Notes: a model not told the origin generated them from the letters alone. Shown: positions 1 to 15,523, counted from the stretch's first letter. The stretch is 64,000 bases of DNA from Bauldia sp. (GCF_020442045.1 NZ_JAGRLA010000002.1:20211-84210), one strand, 5' to 3'. Program-made: numbers and translations.

Positions 1-83
1 GCAAGATCGACAAGGGCTTCGACGCGCCGCTCCTGCACACGGTGCGTGGCGCGGGATACATGATCCGTGACAGCGCTCGGTAA
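1..83 (+). CDS. OmpR-family response regulator, C-terminal end (partial)
   Basis: The first 83 bases encode the last 26 residues of a protein that begins upstream of the window and stops with TAA at 81-83. The visible segment, with its VRGAGYMIRD motif, matches the wing of the winged-helix DNA-binding domain of OmpR/PhoB response regulators. It overlaps the start of the following histidine kinase by 17 bases, so the two are translationally linked and are very probably a cognate two-component pair. The receiver domain is not in the window, so the signal cannot be inferred. Confidence 0.8.
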   Translation, partial: KIDKGFDAPLLHTVRGAGYMIRDSAR

Positions 84-1458
84 GGTCGTCCGCACCACCG
101 CCTTCAAGCTTTCCGCCATCTACATCGCGGTGTTCTCGATCTTCGCGGTGTCGCTGATCCTCTACATTTCCTACAGCGTCAACGTGCTGCTCAACGACCA
201 GCTGCGCGCGACGATCGCTGCCGAGATCCGCGGCCTCGCCGAGCAGGCGCGCGTCGGCGGCATCGCGGCGATCTTCCAGACCATCGAGGAACGCAGCCAC
301 CAGCCGGGCGCCAGCCTCTACCTGATCACCGACGTCAACGGCCGCATCCTGACCGGCAATATCAGCCAGGTCCCCGCCGACATCTTCGAGCGCTCCGGCA
401 TCGGGCCGATCACGGTTTCCTACGAGCGCAACGTCGGCGAGGGCTCCCGCCACGTCGCCATGGTGCAGGTGCTGCGGCTGCCGGGCGGGTTCTGGATGCT
501 GGTCGGCCGCGATATCGCCGAGCGCGAGCAGTTCCGGGACATCATCGGCCAGGCGCTGGGCTGGGCGGTGGCGCTGATGATCGTGCTGGCCATGGTGAGC
601 TGGTTCTTCGTCAGCCGCCGCGTGCTGAAGCGGATCGACTCGGTCAGCGCCACCAGCCGCCAGATCGTCGCCGGCGACCTCTCGGGACGACTTGAGGTGA
701 CCGGAACCGGGGACGAATTCGACCGCCTGGCCGAGAGCCTGAACGACATGCTCGAGCGCATCGAGCATCTCCTCTACGGACTCAAGGACGTTTCGGACAA
801 CATCGCCCATGACCTGAAGACGCCGCTGACCCGGCTGCGCAACAGGGTCGAAGGGGCGCTTGCCGGTCCCGCCAGCGTCGAGGCCTATCGCGACGCGCTG
901 GAATCGACGATCGAGGAGTCCGACCAGCTGATCAAGACCTTCAACGCGCTGTTGATGATCGCCCGGATCGAGGCCGGGTCGCCGGACGGCGCGATCACCG
1001 AGGTCGACGCCGGCGCCATCGTCCGCGACGTCGCCGAGCTCTACGAGCCCGTTGCGGAAGAGCAGGGCGCCGAGCTGACCGTCACCTCGGCGGAGGCGGT
1101 GACGATCAAGGCAAGTCGCGAACTGCTCGGCCAGGCGCTCGCCAATCTCGTCGACAACGCGATCAAATACGCGCCGAGCGATACCGGCCGGCCGCTGAAG
1201 ATCGAGGTGTCGAGCAGCCGCGAGGGCGGCATGCTGGCGCTCAGGGTCGCCGACAATGGTGTCGGGGTGCCGGAAGGCGACCGGGAACGTATCCTCCAGC
1301 GTTTCGTCAGGCTCGAGGAGAGCCGGTCGCAATCCGGCAGCGGACTGGGCCTCAGCCTTGTCGCAGCGGTCGCCAGGCTGCACCATGGTACGATCGAACT
1401 CAGCGACAACCAGCCGGGTCTGATCGTTACGATCCGCCTGCCGACCGAAACCGGGTGA
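67..1458 (+). CDS. Two-component sensor histidine kinase (HAMP, HisKA, HATPase)
   Basis: Inner-membrane histidine kinase of 463 residues starting at a GTG inside the end of the preceding regulator gene. A transmembrane helix spans about residues 14-38, a short periplasmic sensor region follows, and a second helix lies at about 162-183. A HAMP linker follows to about 235, then the dimerisation/phosphoacceptor helix with AHDLKTPLTR, in which His248 is the predicted phosphorylation site. The ATPase domain carries the N box NLVDNAIKYAP (around 360-370) and the G box DNGVGVP. It would phosphorylate the upstream OmpR-type regulator. The gap to glnE is one base, so all three genes are likely cotranscribed. 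The stimulus is unknown; family membership is clear. Confidence 0.93.
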   Translation: MTALGKVVRTTAFKLSAIYIAVFSIFAVSLILYISYSVNVLLNDQLRATIAAEIRGLAEQARVGGIAAIFQTIEERSHQPGASLYLITDVNGRILTGNISQVPADIFERSGIGPITVSYERNVGEGSRHVAMVQVLRLPGGFWMLVGRDIAEREQFRDIIGQALGWAVALMIVLAMVSWFFVSRRVLKRIDSVSATSRQIVAGDLSGRLEVTGTGDEFDRLAESLNDMLERIEHLLYGLKDVSDNIAHDLKTPLTRLRNRVEGALAGPASVEAYRDALESTIEESDQLIKTFNALLMIARIEAGSPDGAITEVDAGAIVRDVAELYEPVAEEQGAELTVTSAEAVTIKASRELLGQALANLVDNAIKYAPSDTGRPLKIEVSSSREGGMLALRVADNGVGVPEGDRERILQRFVRLEESRSQSGSGLGLSLVAAVARLHHGTIELSDNQPGLIVTIRLPTETG

Positions 1459-1459
1459 C

Positions 1460-4456
<2,997 letters not shown>

Positions 4457-4521
4457 ACCCGAATATGATTGCCCGCCGCCCGGACGGCGGGCGAATGGAT
4501 GACGGGTGGGAGGAATTCGTG

Positions 4522-5040
4522 ATGCGCGGGTTATGCGGACTGGCGGGATTGGCGACCCTGGCGACCTTCGTGCCGCTGCCGGCGAATGCCGCCGACATCT
4601 GGCACGTCTTCTCCGCTGACGCGTCTTTCGCCTTCCTCGCGGTCGTCGACGAGGCGGAAGTCGACGAGGCCGAAGCCTATTATCCCTTCTCCATGGACTG
4701 CTCGACCGACCGCGACTGGACGATGCGGGTCGGCGGCCTCGACCACGTTGCCCTTGGCGAGGCGATCGCCGGCAACGAGCCGCCGGTCTTCACGCTTGTC
4801 TTCGACGGGACGGAGGACCGGTTCTTCAGCCAGTACTTTCCCGATCTCGATTTCGGCGAGATGTGGGGCGAGTGGGAATATGTCGCCCGCTGGTCTCCCG
4901 GCGTCCTCGACCTGATGCTTGCCGCGAAAGAAACCCGCGTGAAGGGGCCGGGCGTCGACGCGGTGCTGCCAGGTGGTGGCGCCGAGGCGATCGGCGCCTT
5001 CAAGGTCGCCTGCGAGACAATCGAGGCGACGAGCGAGTAG
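4522..5040 (+). CDS. Small exported protein of unknown function
   Basis: A 172-residue protein beginning with a clear signal peptide: MRG, a hydrophobic Leu/Ala stretch and a PANAA cleavage region near residue 24. The mature part is acidic and I do not recognise a domain in it. A GGGAGGA Shine-Dalgarno sequence sits just upstream; a GTG at 4519 is the alternative start. It follows glnE by 65 bases in the same direction and converges with the PAS histidine kinase 3 bases further on. Periplasmic location is inferred from the signal peptide; no function is proposed. Confidence 0.75.
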   Translation: MRGLCGLAGLATLATFVPLPANAADIWHVFSADASFAFLAVVDEAEVDEAEAYYPFSMDCSTDRDWTMRVGGLDHVALGEAIAGNEPPVFTLVFDGTEDRFFSQYFPDLDFGEMWGEWEYVARWSPGVLDLMLAAKETRVKGPGVDAVLPGGGAEAIGAFKVACETIEATSE

Positions 5041-5043
5041 CTA

Positions 5044-7389
<2,346 letters not shown>

Positions 7390-7574
7390 GCGAGGCCCCC
7401 TCGATTTGTGTCTACTTGGCTTCGGAGTACGCCACGCCCCGAATCACTTCATTTGAATCGAGGCGAATCGCCATGTCCAGAGCATTTAATTAAAAATTTA
7501 CGAGTTGGAGACCGTCGGCATTTTGGTCGGGTCGAAGGGCCGGTTCGTCGCGGCGACGCGGCGGTGGGAGCGGC

Positions 7575-10205
7575 TCAGGCGAGTGTGCGGGTGACGATGT
7601 CGCGGGTATCCGAGGAGAGATCGTCGCTCGCGGCAATGCGCTGCAGGGCCTTTTCCGCGCGCGCGCGCCGACCCGCCTCGAGTGCCTTCCACGAGCGGAA
7701 GGTGACCAGCAGGCGCGCGGCTGTCTGCGGGTTGCGCCCGTCGAGGGCGAGAATGAAGTCGGCGACGAAATCGAAGCCGGCGCCATCGGCCCGGTTGAAC
7801 TGGGTCTGGTTGCCGCCGGCGAAGCCTCCGACCAGGGCGCGGATGCGGTTCGGATTGGTCATCGAGAAGGCGGCATGGCCGGTCAGCTCCCTGACCCGGC
7901 CGAGGGTCGCCTCGGCCGGCACGATCGCCTCCATGGTCAGCCATTTGTCGAGCACCAGCGGATCGTTGCGATAGCGCGCGTAGAAGGCGTCGAGCGCCGC
8001 GAGCCGCTCGTCGAAGGCGTTGGCGGCGAGGATCGAAAGGGCGGCGAGCCGATCGGTCATGTTGTCGGCGGCCTCATAGCGGGTGACCACCCGGTCGATG
8101 GCATCCCGCGAGCCGTCGCCGACCGACAGCCCGAGGGCGGCATTGGCCAGCGCGCGGCGGCCGGCGGACGCCGCATCCGGGCTGTAGTCGCCGGCGCCGG
8201 ACATGCCGTCGGCGACGCCAGCGAGGCGATCGCCGATCCGCTCGGCGATCATCGCGACAAGGCGCTTGCGGGCGGTGGCGATCGCGTCCGGGTCGATATC
8301 GGCGCCGATCTCGCGGGCGATGTCGGCCTCGCCGGGCAGCTGGAGGATCTGGGCGCGGAAGGCCGGCTCCAGGTCGTCATTCTCGGCGACCTCGGCAAGC
8401 GCTTCGGCAAAGGCCCCGTCGAGCTCGCTGGCCTGGCCGCTCCGCACGGCCGCGGTCTCGGCGGAAAGCATCGCGATGGCGATCTGCTGCGATGCGCGCC
8501 AGCGATTGAAGTCGTCCGCGTCGGTCCGCATCAGGAACAGGAGGTCGTCCGGGGAGAGGCCGGTCGCCAGCTTGACCGGTGCCGAGAAGCCGCGCAGCAG
8601 GGACGGCACCGGCGGCGACGACACGCCCGCGAAGACGAGCGTCTGCTCGGCCGCGGTCAGATGGATCACGTCGGCCTCGACGGCGCCGCCCGAGACCGAG
8701 GCGAAGGCGAGGTCGCCGCCATTCGGCCCGACCAGCCCGAAGCGGACCGGGATATGCATCGGCTGCTTGACGGGCTGTCCAGGCGTCGGCGGACAGGACT
8801 GCTTCAGCGAGAGCGTGTAGGTGCGATCGCCGGCATCGTAGCGGCCTTCGGCCGTGACCTCCGGCGTCCCGGCCTGCGCGTACCAGAGCTTGAATTGCGC
8901 CAGGTCCGTGCCCGTGGCGTCGGCGAAGCAGGCGAGGAAATCCTCAATGGTGACAGCCTGTCCGTCATGGCGGTCGAAATAGAGGTCCATGCCGGCGCGG
9001 AAGCCCTCGTCGCCGAGCAGGGCCTTCAGCATGCGGATCACCTCGGCGCCCTTGTCGTATACCGTCGCCGTGTAGAAGTTATTGATCTCGCTGTAGACTT
9101 CGGGCCGGACCGGATGGGCGAGGGGGCCGGCATCCTCGGGGAACTGGCGCGCCAGCAGGGTGCGGACGTCGGCGATCCGCTTGACCCCGCGCGAGCGCTC
9201 GTCGGAGGAAAATTCCTGGTCGCGGAAGACGGTGAGGCCTTCCTTCAGGCAGAGCTGGAACCAGTCGCGGCAGGTGATGCGGTCGCCGGTCCAGTTGTGG
9301 AAATACTCGTGGGCGATGACCGTCTCGATGCCGGCATAGTCGGTATCGGTGGCGGTGTCGGCATCGGCCAGCACGTATTTGTCGTTGAAGACGTTGAGGC
9401 CCTTGTTCTCCATCGCCCCCATGTTGAAGTCCGAGACGGCGACGATCATGAAGATGTCGAGATCATATTCGCGGCCATAGGCGGTCTCGTCCCAGCGCAT
9501 CGACCGCTTGAGCGCATCCATCGCATAGGCGCAGCGCTCTTCCTTGCCGTGCTCGCAATAGATGTGGAGGGTCACCTCCCGGCCGGACATGGTGGTGAAG
9601 CTATCGGCGACCAGCGCGAGGTCGCCGGCAACCGCGGCGAAAAGGTATGACGGCTTGGGGAAAGGGTCGTGCCAGACGGCGAAATGGTGGTCGCTGTCGG
9701 GGATATCGCCGGTATCGACGCGGTTGCCGTTGGAGAGCAGGACCGGTACGCTCTTCGGCGCTTCGAGACGGGTCGTGTAGACGGCGAGCACGTCCGGCCG
9801 GTCGAGGAAATAGGTGATGCGGCGGAAGCCTTCCGCCTCGCACTGGGTGCAGTAGTTGCCGTTCGAGAGATAGAGCCCCATCAGCGCCGTGTTGGTTGAG
9901 GGGCTGATCTCGGTGACGGTTTCCAGCACGAAGGGATCGGAGGGCGGCGCCTTGATGGTCAACCGGTCCGGCGATGCTTCATAGGCGCCGTCGGCAAGCG
10001 GGCTGCCATTGATCGCAACGGAGACCAGCGACAACTCGTCGCCATCAAGGACCAGTGGCGCACCCGGTTCGAGAGGACGCATCTCCAGCCGCGCCGAAAC
10101 CCGGGTCTGGGTTGGGTCGAGCGCAAGGTCGAGGGTGACGGTGTCGATCGCGAAGGCGGGGGGCTGATACTCGCTGAGGCGGACAGGCGTTGTCTCGGTC
10201 TTCAT
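7575..10205 (-). CDS. pepN: Aminopeptidase N (M1 zinc metallopeptidase)
   Basis: Cytosolic zinc aminopeptidase that removes N-terminal residues from peptides during protein turnover. The 876-residue protein starts MKTETTPVRL at 10205; the frame stays open further upstream, but the added sequence is not protein-like and the length from 10205 fits the family. The exopeptidase signature GAMENKG and the zinc site HEYFHNWTG, with the second zinc-ligand glutamate downstream (KEGLTVFRDQEF), are all present. It is transcribed divergently from the LacI regulator of the xylose operon. There is no sign of an export signal. Confidence 0.96.
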   Translation of the reverse strand: MKTETTPVRLSEYQPPAFAIDTVTLDLALDPTQTRVSARLEMRPLEPGAPLVLDGDELSLVSVAINGSPLADGAYEASPDRLTIKAPPSDPFVLETVTEISPSTNTALMGLYLSNGNYCTQCEAEGFRRITYFLDRPDVLAVYTTRLEAPKSVPVLLSNGNRVDTGDIPDSDHHFAVWHDPFPKPSYLFAAVAGDLALVADSFTTMSGREVTLHIYCEHGKEERCAYAMDALKRSMRWDETAYGREYDLDIFMIVAVSDFNMGAMENKGLNVFNDKYVLADADTATDTDYAGIETVIAHEYFHNWTGDRITCRDWFQLCLKEGLTVFRDQEFSSDERSRGVKRIADVRTLLARQFPEDAGPLAHPVRPEVYSEINNFYTATVYDKGAEVIRMLKALLGDEGFRAGMDLYFDRHDGQAVTIEDFLACFADATGTDLAQFKLWYAQAGTPEVTAEGRYDAGDRTYTLSLKQSCPPTPGQPVKQPMHIPVRFGLVGPNGGDLAFASVSGGAVEADVIHLTAAEQTLVFAGVSSPPVPSLLRGFSAPVKLATGLSPDDLLFLMRTDADDFNRWRASQQIAIAMLSAETAAVRSGQASELDGAFAEALAEVAENDDLEPAFRAQILQLPGEADIAREIGADIDPDAIATARKRLVAMIAERIGDRLAGVADGMSGAGDYSPDAASAGRRALANAALGLSVGDGSRDAIDRVVTRYEAADNMTDRLAALSILAANAFDERLAALDAFYARYRNDPLVLDKWLTMEAIVPAEATLGRVRELTGHAAFSMTNPNRIRALVGGFAGGNQTQFNRADGAGFDFVADFILALDGRNPQTAARLLVTFRSWKALEAGRRARAEKALQRIAASDDLSSDTRDIVTRTLA

Positions 10206-10422
10206 CGGGAGAAATCTACCGTTTCGGGGGGAAGGCGGGCGATCGGCCGGCCGGGGATCGGGCTCTTCTAGAAGTTTTGGCCGCAGGATGCCACGCCTTG
10301 CTGCGAAATGTCCGGATCGAGGCGAGCCGGGGGCAGATATGACGTACGCCCCTCGCGAGCCGACCGCATGGAATTGCTTTCCTTTCTGGCGCGCGATATC
10401 AGAATATGAGGGAGGCAAGTCA
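10206..10422. other. Divergent promoter region between pepN and the xylose-operon regulator
   Basis: This 217-base intergenic stretch must hold the pepN promoter on the minus strand and the promoter of the lacI-xylBA operon on the plus strand. The only obvious symmetry is a perfect 10-base palindrome, CTTCTAGAAG at 10265-10274; nothing links it to a regulator. A purine-rich GAGGGAGG at about 10408-10415 is the ribosome binding site for the TTG start of the regulator. Confidence 0.4.
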
Positions 10423-11448
10423 TTGTCGCGCACGACACTTCAGGACGTGGCGAAGACCGCCGGCGTCAGCCTGGCCACGGTCGACCGCGTGCTCAATCGT
10501 CGACCTGGCGTGCATGCCGACACGGCCGAGCGGGTGCAGCGGGCGATCGAGCGGCTGAACTATCGGCCGGACCGCCTTGCGGCGCGCCTTGCCCGGGGAC
10601 GCGACCATCGTTTCGAATTCATCCTGCCGACCGGCACCAACGCCTTCATGCAGTTGTTGGAGGAACGCCTGCGCGCGACCGCCGAATATGTCGCCGGCGA
10701 GCGGGTGCGGATCAGCGTCTCCCATGCCGACGTCTTCGACGGTGACGCGCTGGCCGCCTCGCTGGAGAAGCTGAAGGGCCACGCCGACGGTGTCGCGGTG
10801 GTGGCGCTCGACCACCCGGCGGTCTGCGAGGCGATCGACGATTTGACGGAATCCGGCGTGACGGTGGTGACACTGGTCTCCGACGCGCCACGCTCGAGGC
10901 GCGCGCACTACGTCGGCATCGACAATTCGGCGGCGGGACGGACGGCGGGCACCTTGCTCGGCCGCTTCCTCGGCGGCCGGCAGGGCAAGGTCGGGCTGAT
11001 CGCCGGATCGATGGCGCTGCGCGACCATGTCGAGCGGCAATTCGGCTTCGAGCAGGTGATCACCCGCGACTTCCCGGCGCTTACCCTGCTGCCGATCCGG
11101 GAGGGGCGCGACAAGGATGATCGCGTCGAGGAACTCGCCACCGGCCTGCTGAGGGAACATGACGACCTGGTCGGCATCTACAATGTCGGGGCCGGCAACG
11201 GGGGGATCGTCGCGGCGCTCGAGGCGAGCGGGCGCGCCCGCGACGTGATCTTCGTCGCGCATGAGCTGACCGCCTTTTCGCGGCGTCACCTGATCCGCGG
11301 CACGATCGACGCGATCATCAACCAGGACCCCGGACACGAAGGACGCAGCGCCACCCGCCTGCTGGTCGCGGAGCGGGAGGGTATGCCGATCGACGCGGGC
11401 CAGGAGCGGATACGGATCGACATTTTCATGCGCGACAACGTTCCTTGA
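10423..11448 (+). CDS. LacI-family transcriptional regulator of the xylose operon
   Basis: A 341-residue regulator. The chosen TTG start at 10423 is preceded by GAGGGAGG and gives MSRTTLQDVAKTAGVS at the N terminus, the usual beginning of the LacI helix-turn-helix (residues about 5-30, with VDRVLNRRPGV as hinge-proximal sequence). The remainder is a periplasmic-binding-protein-like sugar sensor. The frame is open back to 10288, but those codons lack family resemblance. It lies 30 bases before xylB in the same direction, so it is probably the first gene of the operon and responds to a pentose or polyol. The effector is inferred from context only. Confidence 0.9.
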   Translation: MSRTTLQDVAKTAGVSLATVDRVLNRRPGVHADTAERVQRAIERLNYRPDRLAARLARGRDHRFEFILPTGTNAFMQLLEERLRATAEYVAGERVRISVSHADVFDGDALAASLEKLKGHADGVAVVALDHPAVCEAIDDLTESGVTVVTLVSDAPRSRRAHYVGIDNSAAGRTAGTLLGRFLGGRQGKVGLIAGSMALRDHVERQFGFEQVITRDFPALTLLPIREGRDKDDRVEELATGLLREHDDLVGIYNVGAGNGGIVAALEASGRARDVIFVAHELTAFSRRHLIRGTIDAIINQDPGHEGRSATRLLVAEREGMPIDAGQERIRIDIFMRDNVP

Positions 11449-11478
11449 GGGCGCTGGCGAAGGGGAGGAGACCAAGGC

Positions 11479-12930
11479 ATGTATCTGGGTATCGACATCG
11501 GAACGTCTTCTCTGAAGGCGGTGCTGATGGACGAGGGACAGCGCATCATCGGCAGCCGCTCGGTGTCGCTCGAGGTTTCGCGTCCACATTCCGGCTGGTC
11601 CGAGCAGGATCCCGACAGCTGGTGGCAGGCCTGCGAGGCCGTGCTCGACGGGCTGGCGAGCGACCACCGCGCCGAGATGACGGCGGTCAAGGGGATCGGC
11701 CTTTCCGGCCAGATGCACGGCGCGACGCTTCTCGACGAGGCCGACCAGGTGCTGCGCCCCTGCATCCTGTGGAATGACGGCCGCTCGGCCGAGGAAGCCG
11801 CCGAGATCAGCGAGGTCAGCGAGCGGATCACCGGCAACATCGCGATGCCGGGCTTCACCGCGCCGAAGCTGATGTGGGTGAAGCGGCACGAGCCCGACAT
11901 CTTCGCCAGGGTCCGCACCGTGCTTCTGCCGAAGGATTATGTCCGCCTCAAGCTGACCGGCGACAAGGCGAGCGACATGTCGGATTCCGCCGGCACGCTC
12001 TGGCTCGACACGGCCGAGCGGGCGTGGTCGGACGAGATGCTTTCAGTGACCGGCATGGACCGGTCGCAGATGCCGGAGCTGTTCGAAGGCAGCGAGGCCA
12101 CGGGCAAGCTCAAGGCCGACCTCGCCAGCCGCTGGGGGATGTCCGCCGACGTGGTCGTTGCCGGTGGCGGCGGCGACAATGCCGCCTCGGGCTGCGGCGT
12201 CGGGGCCGTGGCGCCCGGCACCGGCTTCGTCTCGATCGGCACCTCGGGCGTCATCTTCGTCACCGCCGACCGCTATCGCAGCAACCCCGCCGGCGCCGTG
12301 CATGCCTTCTGCCACGCGGTTCCCCGCACCTGGCACCAGATGGGCGTGTCGCTGTCCTCGGCCGCCTGCCTCGACTGGCTGGCCGGCATCCTCCAGGCGT
12401 CGCCGGGAGACCTCGTCGATGCGCTGGGAGACCGGCCGAGCGGGCCGTCGTCGATCCGCTTCCTGCCGTATCTCTCCGGCGAGCGGACTCCGCATAACGA
12501 CGTTGCCATCCGCGGCGCCTTCGTCGGCCTCGACCAGGCGGACGACCGCAAGGCGATGACCCAGGCGGTCCTGGAGGGCGTCGGCTTTGCCTTCAAGGAT
12601 TGTCTCGACGTCCTGACCATGCCGCTGGCACCGCCGAAGCGGCTGCTGGCCGTCGGCGGCGGCAGCCGCTCGCGCTATTGGCTGGCGACCATCGCGACGA
12701 TCCTCGGCCTGCCGATCGCGGTTCCCGAGGACGGCGACTTCGGCGCTGCCTTCGGGGCGGCCCGGCTTGGCCTGCTTGCCGCCGAGGATGCCGACCCGTT
12801 CGAAATCTGCGCGCCGCCGGCGATCCGCGAGACGATCGAGCCGATCGCCGGGCTGGCCGAGGCCTACGGCGCCGCGCATGCCACCTACTGTGACCTTTAC
12901 CCCGCCATCAAGGAGGCGATGTCCCGATGA
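11479..12930 (+). CDS. xylB: Xylulokinase
   Basis: FGGY-family sugar kinase of 483 residues that phosphorylates D-xylulose to xylulose 5-phosphate, feeding the pentose phosphate pathway. The N-terminal phosphate-binding loop reads [13 protein letters not shown], the substrate region has GLSGQMHG, and the second ATPase half has [14 protein letters not shown] with the conserved aspartate. The C-terminal adenosine motif is [21 protein letters not shown] ribosome site precedes the ATG. Its last bases overlap the xylA start (ATGA), giving translational coupling. Identification as xylulokinase rather than another pentulose kinase rests on length, motifs and the adjacent xylA. Confidence 0.95.
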   Translation: MYLGIDIGTSSLKAVLMDEGQRIIGSRSVSLEVSRPHSGWSEQDPDSWWQACEAVLDGLASDHRAEMTAVKGIGLSGQMHGATLLDEADQVLRPCILWNDGRSAEEAAEISEVSERITGNIAMPGFTAPKLMWVKRHEPDIFARVRTVLLPKDYVRLKLTGDKASDMSDSAGTLWLDTAERAWSDEMLSVTGMDRSQMPELFEGSEATGKLKADLASRWGMSADVVVAGGGGDNAASGCGVGAVAPGTGFVSIGTSGVIFVTADRYRSNPAGAVHAFCHAVPRTWHQMGVSLSSAACLDWLAGILQASPGDLVDALGDRPSGPSSIRFLPYLSGERTPHNDVAIRGAFVGLDQADDRKAMTQAVLEGVGFAFKDCLDVLTMPLAPPKRLLAVGGGSRSRYWLATIATILGLPIAVPEDGDFGAAFGAARLGLLAAEDADPFEICAPPAIRETIEPIAGLAEAYGAAHATYCDLYPAIKEAMSR

Positions 12931-14237
12931 ATGCTCCCTATTTCACGCAGAAACAGCCGATCAAATACAAGAAGGGCAAGTCCAAGGGACTGACCTACCG
13001 CTATTACGATCCCGACCGCATGGTGCTGGGCAAGCGGATGGAGGACCAGCTCCGCTTCGCGGTCTGCTATTGGCATTCCTTCTGCTGGACGGGAACCGAT
13101 CCGTTCGGCGGCGACACCTTCATGCGTCCGTGGCAGGCCGCCGATACGATGGAGAATGCGCGGATGAAGGCGGATGCCGCCTTCGAGATGTTCGAGCTTC
13201 TCGGCGTACCCTTCTTCAGCTTCCACGATCGCGACATCGCGCCGGAGGGAGCGACGCTCGCCGAATCCAACAAGAATGTCCGCGCGATAGGCGAGGTCTT
13301 CGCCAGGAAGATGGAGAAAGCCAAGGTGCGGCTCCTGTGGGGCACCGCCAACCTCTTCTCCAACCGGCGCTTCATGGCGGGCGCGGCGACCAATCCCGAT
13401 CCGGAGGTCTTCGCCTATGCCGCCGCGCAGGTGAAGAATGTGCTGGAACTCACCCACGAGCTCGGAGGCGAGAACTACGTATTGTGGGGCGGCCGCGAGG
13501 GCTATGAGACGCTGCTCAACACCGACATCAAGCGGGAGCTCGACCAGCTCGGCCGCTTCCTGACGATGGTCGTCGAGCACAAGAACAAGATCGGCTTCAA
13601 GGGCACGATCCTGATCGAGCCGAAGCCGAAGGAGCCGACCAAGCACCAATACGACTACGACGTGGCGAGCATCTTCGGCATGCTGAAGGCCTTCAACCTC
13701 GAGGACCAGGTCAAGATCAACATCGAGCAGAACCACGCGATCCTCGCCGGCCACACCTTCGAGCACGAGCTGGCGCTTGCCGCGGGCCTCGGCATCCTCG
13801 GGTCGATCGACATCAACCGCGGCGACTACCTGCTCGGCTGGGACACCGACCAGTTCGCGATGAACATCCCGGAGATGGCGCTCGCCTGCTACACCATCTT
13901 CAAGGCCGGCGGGCTGGGCACCGGCGGCTTCAACTTCGACGCCAAGGTGCGCCGCCAGTCGATCGAACCGGACGACTTGCTCATCGCCCATGCCGCCTCG
14001 ATGGATGCCTGCGCCCGCGGATTGCTGATCGCCGAGAAGATGATCGACGACGGCGCGCTCGCCGACTTCGTCGCCGAGCGCTATTCCGGCTGGGATACGC
14101 GCGAGGGCAAGGCGATCCTCGCCGGCAAGCGGTCACTGGACGACCTGTCCGCGTCTGTGCTGAAGAAGGGCGTCGAGCCGCAGCCCAAGAGCGGCAAGCA
14201 GGAATATCTCGAGCGCCTGCTCAACGATTACCTCTAG
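12927..14237 (+). CDS. xylA: Xylose isomerase
   Basis: Cytosolic enzyme that interconverts D-xylose and D-xylulose. At 436 residues it is a long-form (class II) xylose isomerase. Diagnostic sequences are present: the catalytic His in [10 protein letters not shown], the metal-ligand region [15 protein letters not shown], and [15 protein letters not shown] with metal-binding Glu and His. The start ATG overlaps the xylB stop by four bases, so both enzymes are made from one transcript. No xylose transporter is encoded beside them, so uptake must be specified elsewhere. Confidence 0.97.
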   Translation: MNAPYFTQKQPIKYKKGKSKGLTYRYYDPDRMVLGKRMEDQLRFAVCYWHSFCWTGTDPFGGDTFMRPWQAADTMENARMKADAAFEMFELLGVPFFSFHDRDIAPEGATLAESNKNVRAIGEVFARKMEKAKVRLLWGTANLFSNRRFMAGAATNPDPEVFAYAAAQVKNVLELTHELGGENYVLWGGREGYETLLNTDIKRELDQLGRFLTMVVEHKNKIGFKGTILIEPKPKEPTKHQYDYDVASIFGMLKAFNLEDQVKINIEQNHAILAGHTFEHELALAAGLGILGSIDINRGDYLLGWDTDQFAMNIPEMALACYTIFKAGGLGTGGFNFDAKVRRQSIEPDDLLIAHAASMDACARGLLIAEKMIDDGALADFVAERYSGWDTREGKAILAGKRSLDDLSASVLKKGVEPQPKSGKQEYLERLLNDYL

Positions 14238-14268
14238 GCGCGACGCGGGACCAGAAAGGGAAGAAACG

Positions 14269-15321
14269 ATGAAGACGATGAAGGGACCGGCGATCTTCCT
14301 CGCCCAGTTCGCGGGCGACGACGCGCCGTTCAACTCGCTGGACGGGATGGCCGCCTGGGCGGCCGGACACGGCTACAAGGGCATCCAGATTCCGAGCTGG
14401 GACGGACGCCTCTTCGACCTCAAGAAGGCCGCGTCGAGCAAGGCTTATTGCGCCGATGTCAAGGGTATCGTCGAGGAGCACGGGCTGGAGATCACCGAAC
14501 TCTCCACCCACCTGCAGGGGCAGCTGGTCGCGGTCAATCCGCTCTATGACGACGCCTTCGACGCCTTCGCCGCGCCGGAAGTCCGGGGCAATCCCAAGGA
14601 GCGGACCAAGTGGGCGATCAACCAGATGAAGCTTGGGGCGAAGGCCTGCCGCAACCTCGGCCTCGACACCCAGGTCTCCTTCACCGGCGCCTTTTGCTGG
14701 CCTTTCATCTATCCCTGGCCGCAGCGTCCGCCGGGACTGATCGAGGAGGGCTTCGACGAATTGGCCAAGCGGTGGCGGCCGATCTTCGATGCCTGCGACG
14801 CGCAGGGCGTCGACATCGGCTTCGAGCTGCATCCGGGAGAGGACGTCTTCGACGGCGAGACCTTCGAGATGCTGCTCGACCGGGTCGACAACCATCCCCG
14901 CTGCGGGATCAACTACGACCCGTCGCATTTCGCGCTGCAGTGCCTCGACTATCTCGAATTCATCGACATCTACCACGAGCGGATCGTGGCCTTCCACGTC
15001 AAGGATGCCGAGTTCAACCCGACCGGCAAACAGGGCGTCTATGGCGGCTTCCAGTCATGGGTGAACCGCGCCGGCCGCTTCCGCTCGCTCGGCGACGGGC
15101 AGGTGGATTTCGCCGGCATCTTTTCCAAGCTCGCCCAGTACGACTATGACAGCTGGGCGGTGCTGGAATGGGAATGCGCGCTGAAGCACCCGGAAGAGGG
15201 TGCGCGGGAGGGCGCCGAGTTCATCAAGGCGCATATCATCAAGGTGACGGAGCGGGCCTTCGACGATTTCGCCGACGCGGGCACCGACCGCAAGGCCAAC
15301 AGGAAGATGCTGGGGATCTGA
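14269..15321 (+). CDS. Sugar phosphate isomerase/epimerase (AP-endonuclease-2 type TIM barrel)
   Basis: A 350-residue member of the xylose isomerase-like TIM-barrel superfamily. Metal-binding style motifs are visible in FELHPGEDVFDG, NYDPSHFALQ and FHVKDAEFNP, spaced as in sugar epimerases and inosose-type isomerases. It follows xylA by 31 bases in the same direction. In many alphaproteobacterial sugar loci such a protein is paired with a Gfo/Idh dehydrogenase, as here, suggesting that the two act consecutively on an oxidised sugar or inositol derivative. The exact substrate cannot be read from the sequence. Confidence 0.88.
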   Translation: MKTMKGPAIFLAQFAGDDAPFNSLDGMAAWAAGHGYKGIQIPSWDGRLFDLKKAASSKAYCADVKGIVEEHGLEITELSTHLQGQLVAVNPLYDDAFDAFAAPEVRGNPKERTKWAINQMKLGAKACRNLGLDTQVSFTGAFCWPFIYPWPQRPPGLIEEGFDELAKRWRPIFDACDAQGVDIGFELHPGEDVFDGETFEMLLDRVDNHPRCGINYDPSHFALQCLDYLEFIDIYHERIVAFHVKDAEFNPTGKQGVYGGFQSWVNRAGRFRSLGDGQVDFAGIFSKLAQYDYDSWAVLEWECALKHPEEGAREGAEFIKAHIIKVTERAFDDFADAGTDRKANRKMLGI

Positions 15322-15360
15322 CCATCCTGGGCGCGGGTCGTCGCTCGAGTGGCGTCGATC

Positions 15361-15503
15361 TGCGTCCTTCGAGGCCCGGCCGCCTTGCGGCCGTGCACCT
15401 CAGGATGGCGGGAATGGAGTAAGGCTCAACGGCCGCCCGGGTTCGGCGGGAACAATCCCGTCGCCACCCCGAGGTGCGAGCGCAGCGAGCCTCGAAGGAC
15501 GCA
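15361..15503. repeat. Large imperfect inverted repeat between two operon genes
   Basis: The left arm (15361-15411) begins TGCGTCCTTCGAGGC and ends GCACCTCAGGATGGCGG. The right arm (15462-15503) is its inverse, beginning CGCCACCCCGAGGTGCGAG and ending GCCTCGAAGGACGCA. The outer 15 bases are exactly complementary; the inner ends differ by two bases; the middles diverge. The arms are about 50 bases apart and the element fills most of the gap before the Gfo/Idh gene. Repeats containing this TCCTTCGAGGC / CACCTCAGGATG type of sequence are familiar as dispersed intergenic elements in Hyphomicrobiales genomes. It could fold in RNA and reduce downstream expression. Confidence 0.75.
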
Positions 15504-15523
15504 CAGACAGGGAGACGAGAGAA

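Noticed and set aside
10265..10274. Palindrome CTTCTAGAAG between pepN and the LacI regulator
   Set aside because: Ten bases only, unlinked to any known regulator and with no second copy seen nearby, so not called as an operator.
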